DNA of 15,919 bases from Balneolales bacterium. GTDB lineage: Bacteria > Bacteroidota > Rhodothermia > Balneolales > Natronogracilivirgulaceae. The DNA is taken from positions 1 through 15,919 of the forward strand of contig SKIC01000268.1 in NCBI GenBank assembly GCA_007116685.1, given 5' to 3'. Below the pieces are notes generated by a model. The model ran no database searches, was not told the origin of the DNA, and worked only from the letters and a program-made list of their open reading frames with translations. Position 1 is the first letter of the stretch; each line of letters opens with the position of its first letter. Shown in pieces: positions 6,820 to 13,172 of the stretch. Position numbers and translations under genes: made by a program.

Positions 6820-8388
6820 TCATCTCCTAATTTCCAGTGAGCCGCCAATAGTGATTCTGCCAATGAACAAATTCTCTTCAAAACCCTGAATATGATCTCT
6901 GTTAGATATTTGATTTACGCCCCAATCCAATTCTGCCCAATAGGATTGATATCGATAACGTGCTCTTATGGCCAGCCGCAAATGCTCGGCAACCGTTCCA
7001 CTTAACACAAATGGGATGTTTTGTCCATCCGGCATAGTTACAGATTGAGGAAGTCGCACATCGCCCTCTCCCTGCAATAAATGCTCTATATACGGCTCAA
7101 TCATTAATCCGGGCACATATCTGCCTGCATGCCATCGTATGAACGCATCAATTTGCACATAATCACTAAAATTAGTACCAATTCCTCGTTGCGCGTACGT
7201 CCATTGCCCCATAAATAATTCTGAACGATAGGATGTGCTACTCACGAGTTGATAACCGCCGCCAATATCAAATTCATCCAAAATTCCTGTGCGTTCTGCA
7301 TGCAATACCAAGGCCATCGCTGCCGGCTTAAAATCACGCCTGGCCTGTGCTTCTTCCCTTTCGTTTACTACGATATCATCCAGAAAAACCTCTCCATGAA
7401 AAGTCCAATCCCGGAATTGCCACCAAGCCATGCCACCAATCACAAGATTGGCATATACATTTTTGGGATCGCCATCCTGACTAATTACCCACAGCGGAAG
7501 CGGATTCATATACTCCAATTCTACACCTGTTTGTTCTCCGGCATAAATCACTCCCTCCATAAAACTGAATCGCAAATTTGGCAACGGCGACCAATCAAAC
7601 CTGTGCAAACTAATAAATCTGCGTTTTGCACCGGGCTCAAAACGATCCCGGCTGAAATAGCTACCTGTGGCGGATAAATTATCGAGTTGTCCCCAAATAC
7701 TACTCACCGAAAATCGCTTCCCTCCAAATCGAAACGAAACCGCATCAAAAGACCTCGGATTATTGGAAAGCATGGCTGCGGGACGATTCCAAACTCCCCA
7801 ATGTCTGTCGTAACGACCAAAGGAAACGCTCAATCTGGGGCTATGATACATCAGATAGTAATCTTCTGTTCTTCCTAACAAACGATGACTGAGGTCTAAG
7901 CCATCGGGATCCTGAGCGTAAGCTAAATCTACAGTTAATCCTGTTCTAACTGACCAATTTTGATAACTGTAACGCACTCCAACTCTGGCAGCCGGCGTAA
8001 GCGACCGACCTTGGCCACGAGGGCGCAGCAGTTCTTCCCGGTCGGAATTGTAACGGCTTAATTTTACTTCTGAGTCGAATGCGTAATTATGGTCGGAATC
8101 ACGGAGATAATGTGCGGTTAACGTTTCGTACCAATATCTTTCAACAGCCGAGAGTTCATCGGGATTTATTCTTGAGATTGCATTCTGAATCTCCGCATAT
8201 TGCCAGGGCAATTGAGTGGGGTGTAAATCGTTTACAAAACCACGTGATTGCAATAAACTGAGGTATTCCATACTCCAGTGATTGACAGGCACAATATGGC
8301 TCTGCTGCGCATAAGACAGACTTGTGGTAAGCAGAAAAAATGCCAACCAAAGTTTTATTTTCACCAAAATTTTTCTTGAAAAGTTCAT
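6820..8388 (-). CDS. Capsule assembly Wzi-like outer-membrane beta-barrel protein
   Basis: 522 residues from the ATG at 8388. Residues 1-28 form a signal peptide (basic FSRKILVKIK, hydrophobic LWLAFFLL, then SLSYAQ). The N-terminal domain contains VPVNHWSMEYLSLLQSRGF and is followed by many alternating beta strands with aromatic girdles (SFGRYDRHWG, GGMAWWQFRDWTFHGEVF, YRYQSYWAELDWG) and an arginine-rich end. This matches Bacteroidota proteins annotated as capsule assembly Wzi family. In E. coli, Wzi is an 18-stranded barrel lectin that holds capsule on the surface. A real capsule role here is only inferred, since no polysaccharide genes are in view. An in-frame ATG at 8517 would add 43 residues in front of the signal peptide and is rejected. 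Probably the first gene of the operon with the Rieske oxygenase. Confidence 0.8.
   Translation of the reverse strand: MNFSRKILVKIKLWLAFFLLTTSLSYAQQSHIVPVNHWSMEYLSLLQSRGFVNDLHPTQLPWQYAEIQNAISRINPDELSAVERYWYETLTAHYLRDSDHNYAFDSEVKLSRYNSDREELLRPRGQGRSLTPAARVGVRYSYQNWSVRTGLTVDLAYAQDPDGLDLSHRLLGRTEDYYLMYHSPRLSVSFGRYDRHWGVWNRPAAMLSNNPRSFDAVSFRFGGKRFSVSSIWGQLDNLSATGSYFSRDRFEPGAKRRFISLHRFDWSPLPNLRFSFMEGVIYAGEQTGVELEYMNPLPLWVISQDGDPKNVYANLVIGGMAWWQFRDWTFHGEVFLDDIVVNEREEAQARRDFKPAAMALVLHAERTGILDEFDIGGGYQLVSSTSYRSELFMGQWTYAQRGIGTNFSDYVQIDAFIRWHAGRYVPGLMIEPYIEHLLQGEGDVRLPQSVTMPDGQNIPFVLSGTVAEHLRLAIRARYRYQSYWAELDWGVNQISNRDHIQGFEENLFIGRITIGGSLEIRR
6824..6828 (-). promoter_or_regulatory. Shine-Dalgarno site deciding the Rieske oxygenase start
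   Basis: AGGAG on the minus strand, five bases before the ATG at 6818. It is formed by the last two Arg codons (AGG AGA) of the Wzi-like gene, whose TGA is followed by a single base and then the ATG. This gives tight translational coupling. Most other genes in the window lack such a site. Confidence 0.75.
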
Positions 8389-8498
8389 CTGCAAAATTCG
8401 GACATCAAAAACATTTCCACGCGGATAGTGTAGCAGAAACGCATTTTTATTATCAGAAGATAACGGATTCCAATTTAGTGCAAAACGAAGACGGTAAT
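8389..8498. promoter_or_regulatory. Divergent promoter region between the Wzi-like and PorV-like genes
   Basis: These 110 bp must hold the start signals for both barrel genes. For the minus strand, TTTTGC (8485-8480), 17 bases, then TATCTT (8462-8457) is a plausible promoter about 70 bp before the ATG. A small dyad TTATC-AGAA-GATAA (8450-8463) overlaps its -10 part. For the plus strand I see no convincing box. All assignments here rest on short matches. Confidence 0.3.
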
Positions 8499-9665
8499 TT
8501 GTTTTTTTCAAAGCCATTACGCTATGTGAGTGTACTTATTTTTGGGATTTTCTACCTGATTGTCCCTTTTCAAGCCAGTTTTGCTCAGTTTGATGCCACC
8601 GATTTCCCCTTTATAGACGAGATTAATCATCCTTATGCCGTGGCATTGGGAGAAGCGGATATCACCAGATATATAGGCGGTGGATTGGCGCATGTAAACC
8701 CTGCGCTTCGAGGCAAATCTGAATTTGTGCGGATTGGAAGCAATTTTACGCCACGTTTTTTGATAGTACCTGATTTCAAAACCCAGCCTAATCGGGAATT
8801 TGCTCCTGAGATTTTTTACGTAACACCTCATATTGGCGTTGAATACGAAGGCTGGGATGCCTCTTTTCAGTTACGATATTACATCATGGGTGAGCAAGTA
8901 AATCTCGAAGGCCGCCGGTTTCAAAGTGCTGAGAACATTCAGGAGATTACGGTATCCCGAGCATTCTCTCCGCGTTTCAGAGCCGGAACTTCCCTCAACT
9001 TTTTCCAAAGCGATCGTGGTTTTGACCCTGCCGGCACCGTTTCCGGGATAAGTATGCATTTTGGAGCCATTTTCGCAGACGAATTGCATCTCCCCGGATT
9101 TTCGCTCTACCCCTCTTTAGGTTGGTCACTGACCAATTTTGGCAGAGCCAGAACTTACGCCCTTGGAGCAGGCAACAGTCCCTTGCCCACAACCATGCGA
9201 CTCGGTGGCAGCCTCCGTTTTGAATTCGACAAAGAGTACCGAAATTTTCGTGCTGTTTCGGCAACGCTACATACCGCTTTTTCAAGGATGATTATAGGCT
9301 ATAATACCCGCGATTTGACTCCATACGATTCCTTCGAAGCCTTACTCCGGTCGTGGAATAATTACTTAGTCCGTGACGGCGATGAATTCATTGAAATCAC
9401 GGTAATGGATCAAATCAGAAGGCATTTGGGACTTGAAATCGAACTCATGGAAGTTTTCCAACTACGATTCGGCTACCGCCATCGCCCCGACCAACTCGAA
9501 TCGCACCAGCGCTACACAATTGGAGCCGGTATAAACCTAACCTACATACGTTTGGATATGTCTCACATATTAGGAGATTACAACGGACGCTACGGCCAAA
9601 CCCTATGGATGCTCACCGTCGCCGCGCCTTTGGATTGGGTCATAACTTCTTTTGGCGAAGAATGA
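8499..9665 (+). CDS. PorV/PorQ-like outer-membrane beta-barrel protein
   Basis: 388 residues if the TTG at 8499 is the start. A signal peptide is clear: FFSKPLR n-region, hydrophobic VSVLIFGIFYLIV, then PFQASFA|Q. The mature part starts FDATDFPF and reads as a continuous beta-barrel: YIGGGLAHVNPALRG near the N-terminus, and the GWSLTNFG ... PLPTTMRLGGSLRF pattern reminiscent of PorV/PorQ (FadL-like) proteins. In T9SS bacteria PorV shuttles cargo to the attachment complex, but family members with other roles are common, so function is not settled. The frame is open back to an ATG at 8340, but that extension overlaps the divergent gene's signal peptide and buries this one. A GTG at 8526 is the alternative start, and neither has a good Shine-Dalgarno site. 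A hairpin terminator follows. Confidence 0.72.
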   Translation: MFFSKPLRYVSVLIFGIFYLIVPFQASFAQFDATDFPFIDEINHPYAVALGEADITRYIGGGLAHVNPALRGKSEFVRIGSNFTPRFLIVPDFKTQPNREFAPEIFYVTPHIGVEYEGWDASFQLRYYIMGEQVNLEGRRFQSAENIQEITVSRAFSPRFRAGTSLNFFQSDRGFDPAGTVSGISMHFGAIFADELHLPGFSLYPSLGWSLTNFGRARTYALGAGNSPLPTTMRLGGSLRFEFDKEYRNFRAVSATLHTAFSRMIIGYNTRDLTPYDSFEALLRSWNNYLVRDGDEFIEITVMDQIRRHLGLEIELMEVFQLRFGYRHRPDQLESHQRYTIGAGINLTYIRLDMSHILGDYNGRYGQTLWMLTVAAPLDWVITSFGEE

Positions 9666-9690
9666 TTGAGTCCAGGATTTGTACATTTTC

Positions 9691-9720
9691 GCAGTCGTGG
9701 ACGACTGCTTTATTCTTTCC
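9691..9720 (+). terminator. Intrinsic terminator of the PorV-like gene
   Basis: GCAGTCGT (9691-9698) and ACGACTGC (9701-9708) form a perfect hairpin, realistically a 7-bp stem with a TGGA tetraloop. It is followed by the T-rich tail TTTATTCTTTCC. It starts 26 bp past the TGA. Confidence 0.8.
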
Positions 9721-9724
9721 TTTC

Positions 9725-9769
9725 TTCGACTACGCTCCCCTTCGGCTTCGCTCAGGGGGCGTAGTTGAG
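9725..9769. repeat. REP-like palindrome 1
   Basis: Long imperfect inverted repeat: ACTACGC-T-CCCCT (9729-9741) pairs with AGGGG-GCGTAGT (9754-9765) with one bulged T. The stem extends outwards through TTCG/TTGA with G-T wobbles to about 16 bp. The loop carries CGGCTTCGCTC. This Cys/Arg-free, GC-rich palindrome differs in composition from the flanking genes and looks like the REP-type intergenic elements abundant in many Bacteroidota. A REP-associated transposase is not present in the window. Confidence 0.65.
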
Positions 9770-9773
9770 ATCA

Positions 9774-9807
9774 TAAAGGTGGTTGAGCGGAGCCGAAACC
9801 ACCTTTA
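9774..9807. repeat. REP-like palindrome 2
   Basis: TAAAGGTGGTT (9774-9784) and AACCACCTTTA (9797-9807) form a perfect 11-bp stem around the 12-base loop GAGCGGAGCCGA. The unit GGTTGAGCGGAGCCGAAACC matches my memory of a very common Bacteroidota intergenic repeat. It sits 8 bp after palindrome 1, in the space between the convergent PorV-like and hsp20 genes. Confidence 0.65.
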
Positions 9808-9840
9808 CCATACTCCCAGCCGGGTAAAGAACACCACAAC

Positions 9841-9880
9841 TTGAAAAATAAAAAGCCCGATATCATAGATACCGGGCTTT
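9841..9880 (-). terminator. Intrinsic terminator of hsp20
   Basis: AAAGCCCG (9852-9859) pairs with CGGGCTTT (9873-9880). One A-C mismatch and an inner TATC/GATA stem around ATA extend it. On the minus strand it is followed by TTTTTATTTTTC, a good intrinsic terminator 27 bp past the hsp20 stop. It has little T-tail on the plus strand. Confidence 0.85.
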
Positions 9881-9906
9881 GCTATTCTAGATTATTAAAT
9901 CCTGCT

Positions 9907-10350
9907 TTACCTCACTTCTATTTGTTTGCTTACTTTTTTCTCGGCTTTTTCGATTGCGAGTTTCAACACGCCATTTTCATAGGTAGCGTTGATGCTTTCG
10001 CTGTTGATATTATCCGGCAAGGTGAAGGATCTTGAAAAACTTCCATATCGTGTCTCAACGAGATGATATTTGGCGTTTTCGTCTTTGATTTCCTGCTTTC
10101 TTTCACCGCTAATACTGAGGACTCTGTCATCCAAATCAATTTTGATATCCTCTTTATTCATACCGGGCAGATTCACATTCACCATGTAATGAGAATCATT
10201 TTCAATAATATCAATTCCTGGTAAAAATGTGCCTTTATTACCGGTCTGACTTAGGCTCTCATTGAAAAACTCATCAATCATATCTGAGAATCTCTTTGGG
10301 ATTGCCGGAAAGTCGAATTCATTTCTTGGGTTAAATCTTACGAGTGTCAT
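9907..10350 (-). CDS. Hsp20/alpha-crystallin family small heat-shock protein
   Basis: ATP-independent cytoplasmic holdase that binds unfolding proteins as large oligomers. It has 147 residues from the ATG at 10350, normal for the family. The N-terminal arm (about 1-40) contains FDFPAIPKRFSDMIDEFF. The alpha-crystallin domain begins near PGIDIIENDSHYMVNVNLPG, includes RYGSFSRSFTLP, and ends with the conserved NGVLKLAI. The C-terminal KQIEVR carries the I-x-V motif that links dimers into oligomers. A TTG five codons upstream is in frame, but it would place GGAGG inside the gene; the ATG with GGAGGT five bases ahead is clearly the start. Monocistronic: own terminator downstream and a candidate sigma-54-like promoter upstream. 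Confidence 0.96.
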   Translation of the reverse strand: MTLVRFNPRNEFDFPAIPKRFSDMIDEFFNESLSQTGNKGTFLPGIDIIENDSHYMVNVNLPGMNKEDIKIDLDDRVLSISGERKQEIKDENAKYHLVETRYGSFSRSFTLPDNINSESINATYENGVLKLAIEKAEKKVSKQIEVR

Positions 10351-10355
10351 AATGT

Positions 10356-10361
10356 ACCTCC
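10356..10361 (-). promoter_or_regulatory. Strong Shine-Dalgarno site of hsp20
   Basis: GGAGGT on the minus strand, five bases before the ATG at 10350. It is the best ribosome-binding site in the window, in keeping with high-level stress expression, and it settles the start codon. Confidence 0.85.
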
Positions 10362-10407
10362 ACAAGTTTTTGGAAGATTGAGTGTTTATGTTTTCACTAT
10401 GAACACT

Positions 10408-10424
10408 TACAAGGCACGTGCCAG
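10408..10424 (-). promoter_or_regulatory. Candidate sigma-54 (-24/-12) promoter of hsp20
   Basis: On the minus strand CTGGCACG-TGCC-TTGTA fits the sigma-54 consensus YTGGCACG-N4-TTGCW at every position except that the -12 GC is GT. The predicted start is near 10397, leaving a leader of about 47 bases before the ATG with its GGAGGT. The same bases contain the palindrome GGCACGTGCC (10413-10422), so a repressor or activator operator is an alternative. The missing C at -12 is a serious weakness, because that dinucleotide is nearly invariant. Confidence 0.45.
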
Positions 10425-10483
10425 GGCGTTTTTTCTGTCTTTTTGACGAATAGTTATTACTTTGTAAGAAAAAGAGTCAGACC

Positions 10484-10519
10484 AAAAACGACAGTGTGTC
10501 AATCCCATAACACACTGTC
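10484..10519 (-). terminator. Inverted repeat after DAHP synthase: terminator or upstream activator site
   Basis: GACAGTGTGT (10490-10499) and ACACACTGTC (10510-10519) are perfect 10-bp arms around a 10-base spacer. On the minus strand this hairpin starts 31 bp past the DAHP synthase stop and is followed by G then five T (10488-10484), which suits an intrinsic terminator. It is also centred about 107 bp upstream of the predicted hsp20 transcription start, where a sigma-54 enhancer would lie. Each arm is itself a GACA-n3-TGTC/T near-palindrome. Confidence 0.6.
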
Positions 10520-10549
10520 ATATAACAACTTACATTTTGTCATAAGGTA

Positions 10550-11941
10550 TTAAACCCTAACGCCATTAAAGGATTCCTGCTTCTTTTCTGAAACAGTCTG
10601 CTTCCATTCTTTGGCAATCAGAAAAGCCATTTCCAGGCTTTGTTGGTAATTCAATCTTGGATCACAGAAAGTTTGATAATTTGATTTCAAACCATCTGCT
10701 TTAAGACCTTTTGCACCACCCACGCATTCGGTTACATTATCACCTGTAAGTTCTAAATGCACACCTCCGAGATGAGACTTTTCTTCTCTGTGAATGGCAA
10801 AAGTTGTTCTGATTTCATCCAAAATTGCATCAAAATTGCGCGTTTTCAAATTTTCTTCCGTGGAATAGGTATTACCATGCATAGGATCACAACTCCAGAT
10901 AACCGGCAATCCTTCAGAAGTCACTTTTTGGATAAATTTTGGCAAGCGATCGTGAATATGATTCATCCCCATTCTGGTAATCAAAACTATCTTACCGTCT
11001 TGTCCTTTTGGATTGAGTTTTTCAATCAACCGCAGAACTTCATCATCATCAAACGGAGGACCAACCTTGATTCCAATAGGATTAGAGATGCCACTCAGGT
11101 AATGGATATGAGCTCCATCTAAATCACGTGTGCGGTTTCCTACCCAAGGCAAATGAGTGCTCAAATTGTACCAGCCATCTTTGTGGGGCACTCTACGAGT
11201 TTGTGCGCCATCATAATGCAAATTCAGCGTCTCGTGAGAAGTATACATCTGAACCTGCTTAAGTGTGTTCAGATTATTGTTTGTGATGGTTTCCACAAAG
11301 CGAACAGCATGGGTGATGGAATTAACCATATCGCCATACTCTTTGTAGTATTTATTGCGTCGCATAAAATCCAGCTCCCAGTACTCCGGGTGATGTAAAT
11401 CCGCAAAACCACCACCCTCCGTAAGCGCCCTGACAAAATTAAGCGTAAGCGCTGATTTCTGATACCCTTGCAACATGCGCTTGGGATTCGGAGTTCTTTT
11501 TTCCAGAGTAGGCTCAATGCTGTTAATCAAATCCCCTCGGTAACTAGGCAATTCTTGTCCGTTCACGTTTTCAGTGTCTGAACTTCGCGGTTTGGCATAC
11601 TGACCGGCCAAACGCCCCACACGGATTACAGGAATTTCCATCTCGTGAATCATGATGAAACTCATCTGCAAAAGAACTTTTAACAGATTCACAATTTGAG
11701 GCGAAGTGCAATTATCAAACGTTTCGGCACAATCACCACCTTGCAGTAAAAATGCCCGACCATGCTGCGCATCAACTAATTTCTGCTTGAGATCTTCAAC
11801 TTCCCAGGAAGTAACCAAAGGGGGATAATTTTTTAGTTCTTTATAAACCTTATTAAATAATTTTTGATCAGGATATTCGGGTAATTGCTTTACGGGATAA
11901 TTTTTCCAGTCTTCCGGTTTCCAAGTTGTTGATGTACTCAC
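10550..11941 (-). CDS. Class II 3-deoxy-D-arabino-heptulosonate 7-phosphate (DAHP) synthase
   Basis: Condenses phosphoenolpyruvate and erythrose 4-phosphate into DAHP, the first step of the shikimate route to Phe, Tyr, Trp, folate and quinones. The 463 residues match class II (plant/mycobacterial AroG type, Pfam DAHP_synth_2). Metal ligands are C71 (QGGDCAETF), H355 (DPMHGNT), E397 (HLELTG) and D427 (FCDPRL). Phosphate/PEP-binding residues are R110, K292 (IKVGPP) and R323 (TRMGM). The intervals between them match my recollection of the M. tuberculosis enzyme (C87, H369, E411, D441). The start is GTG at 11941: an in-frame stop lies three codons upstream and the next Met is residue 93. There is no Shine-Dalgarno site. 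It lies 108 bp downstream of the beta-propeller gene, with a terminator-like structure between them that may control read-through. Confidence 0.96.
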   Translation of the reverse strand: MSTSTTWKPEDWKNYPVKQLPEYPDQKLFNKVYKELKNYPPLVTSWEVEDLKQKLVDAQHGRAFLLQGGDCAETFDNCTSPQIVNLLKVLLQMSFIMIHEMEIPVIRVGRLAGQYAKPRSSDTENVNGQELPSYRGDLINSIEPTLEKRTPNPKRMLQGYQKSALTLNFVRALTEGGGFADLHHPEYWELDFMRRNKYYKEYGDMVNSITHAVRFVETITNNNLNTLKQVQMYTSHETLNLHYDGAQTRRVPHKDGWYNLSTHLPWVGNRTRDLDGAHIHYLSGISNPIGIKVGPPFDDDEVLRLIEKLNPKGQDGKIVLITRMGMNHIHDRLPKFIQKVTSEGLPVIWSCDPMHGNTYSTEENLKTRNFDAILDEIRTTFAIHREEKSHLGGVHLELTGDNVTECVGGAKGLKADGLKSNYQTFCDPRLNYQQSLEMAFLIAKEWKQTVSEKKQESFNGVRV

Positions 11942-11986
11942 AGTGGTTTATGATTTGTGTTAATAAGAAATAAGTCGTTGTGATTT

Positions 11987-12037
11987 AAAATAAAAAAGCC
12001 ATCCAACACTTGCTGTCAGATGGCTTTAAGTGTTGAA
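11987..12037 (-). terminator. Terminator with a competing alternative hairpin, upstream of DAHP synthase
   Basis: On the minus strand AAAGCCATC (12027-12019) pairs with GATGGCTTT (12003-11995), a 9-bp stem followed by TTTATTTT, so this is an intrinsic terminator for the beta-propeller gene. A second, interleaved pair is CAACACTT (12035-12028) with AAGTGTTG (12011-12004), 8 bp, extendable by a G-U and a U-A pair. Because the arms alternate without spacers, both stems are unlikely to form fully together. The second stem forms first during transcription and would block the terminator. The GTG of DAHP synthase is 54 bases past the terminator stem. Confidence 0.7.
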
Positions 12038-12049
12038 ATTTCAAAAATG

Positions 12050-12958
12050 TTATGGCTGCCAATACCAGACGCCTGCATTATTGCCCAGGTACAAGTTTCC
12101 TTGCTGATCTGCAGCAATGGCGTAGATTATAACATCACTATCGGAAACCAAATTCCATTGCGTTCCGGATGTAGGCAGGTGATACAGACCGCCTCTTGTT
12201 GCTGCATATACGCCATTTTCTGTTTGCGCCAAACCATACACTATTTTGTTATCAAGCCCATGACTGATTTCAACCCAGGAATCTCCTGCATCTTCAGAAA
12301 TAAATACCCCTTCCTGAGTACCTACAAATAAAACATCTCCATGAACAAGAATGTCAGTGCTTCGGGAGGAACCAAACCCGGCCTCGATACGCCTCCAGGA
12401 ATCTCCATTATTTTCTGAAACGTACATTCTATTGGTTGCACCTGCAATAATTCGGTCACCATGACTGGTTACAGTGTAACCGTAAGGTAATTCAATTCCA
12501 TTATTAACGGGAGTCCAGTTCAGGCCATTATCCGTAGAGCGATAAATCCCGGTTTGCATGATGGCTGCAAATTGTACGCTCTCTCCGGCATAAACAAACT
12601 GTCCAATCGGTTTTTCGATGCCATCATTTACACGGCGCCAGGTTCGTCCACCATCATTAGAGCGATAGATTCCATTTTGAGCTGCCGCAAAAAGTAGTCC
12701 GCTAGGCGCTTCAGTAATTTGGTAAACCGTTACGCCTGTCAAGGAAGTTTCAGAAAAGGATTGTCCATTATCTTCCGAACGGAATAGACCATTACTCAAC
12801 GTACCAGCAAAAACTACTCCTGATTCTGAAACGTAGAGCGACCAAACTCCGGCGCCCAGATTGACTTTTTCGGATGTATCAGATGCCTTAACCGATTGTA
12901 AGGATATCCCGAAAAATAAAAGCGAAACTAATAAAATGATTTGAAAAACAAGCCTCAT
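12050..12958 (-). CDS. Secreted Asp-box (BNR/sortilin-like) beta-propeller protein
   Basis: 302 residues from the ATG at 12958, which has AAGG five bases upstream. An in-frame ATG at 13003 would add 15 residues before the signal peptide and is not preferred. The signal peptide is MRLVFQIILLVSLLFFGISL ending near VKAS. The rest is a repetitive propeller with five Asp boxes (S-x-D/N-x-G-x-x-W/F) spaced by about 40 residues, at 61-68, 100-107, 141-148, 181-188 and 221-228. A degenerate sixth is TSGTQW near 263-268, suggesting a six-bladed fold. Asp-box propellers occur in sialidases, YCF48-like assembly factors and sortilin domains. No catalytic residues of sialidases are evident, so a binding or structural role outside the cytoplasm is most likely. 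It ends VWYWQP. Divergent from uvrA. Confidence 0.82.
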   Translation of the reverse strand: MRLVFQIILLVSLLFFGISLQSVKASDTSEKVNLGAGVWSLYVSESGVVFAGTLSNGLFRSEDNGQSFSETSLTGVTVYQITEAPSGLLFAAAQNGIYRSNDGGRTWRRVNDGIEKPIGQFVYAGESVQFAAIMQTGIYRSTDNGLNWTPVNNGIELPYGYTVTSHGDRIIAGATNRMYVSENNGDSWRRIEAGFGSSRSTDILVHGDVLFVGTQEGVFISEDAGDSWVEISHGLDNKIVYGLAQTENGVYAATRGGLYHLPTSGTQWNLVSDSDVIIYAIAADQQGNLYLGNNAGVWYWQP

Positions 12959-13113
12959 ACGACCTTGCAGATTAAAATGGATATATAAACCAGATATTAG
13001 CAATTAAACGCCAGTATTAAAAGATGTGATATGAGTAGTAATCCATAAAAATTCAACAATCTCTTCAATGCCTCTGAAATGCTGAACAAATAATCGTGGT
13101 TCTTTTTGCTGTA

Positions 13114-13127
13114 TTAGTACGTTCTAA
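13114..13127. promoter_or_regulatory. Dyad upstream of uvrA, candidate operator
   Basis: TTAG-T-ACGT-T-CTAA is a palindrome at 12 of 14 positions, lying 45 bp before the uvrA start. It sits between a TTG (13106-13108) and a TATTTTAC box (13133-13140) that loosely resembles the Bacteroidota -7 element, with spacing longer than usual. uvrA is often under LexA control, and TTAG...CTAA half-sites are known for some LexA proteins, but the LexA site of this organism is unknown to me. The rest of 12959-13172 shows no gene. Confidence 0.35.
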
Positions 13128-13172
13128 GTCACTATTTTACGAAGTTCTTCAAATCGCCCTAAATAAATCATT

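Noticed and set aside
6819..6881. N-terminal extension of the Rieske oxygenase to an ATG at 6881
   Set aside because: It overlaps the end of the Wzi-like gene. The ATG at 6818 has an AGGAG site at ideal spacing and matches the usual family N-terminus.
7249..7677. 142-residue plus-strand ORF
   Set aside because: Antisense to the Wzi-like gene, with cysteine/histidine-rich composition typical of a shadow frame, and no Shine-Dalgarno site or known motif.
9605..9844. 79-residue plus-strand ORF over the PorV-like 3' end and the REP-like elements
   Set aside because: It reads through a terminator hairpin and two palindromic repeats; translated REP sequence often gives spurious ORFs.
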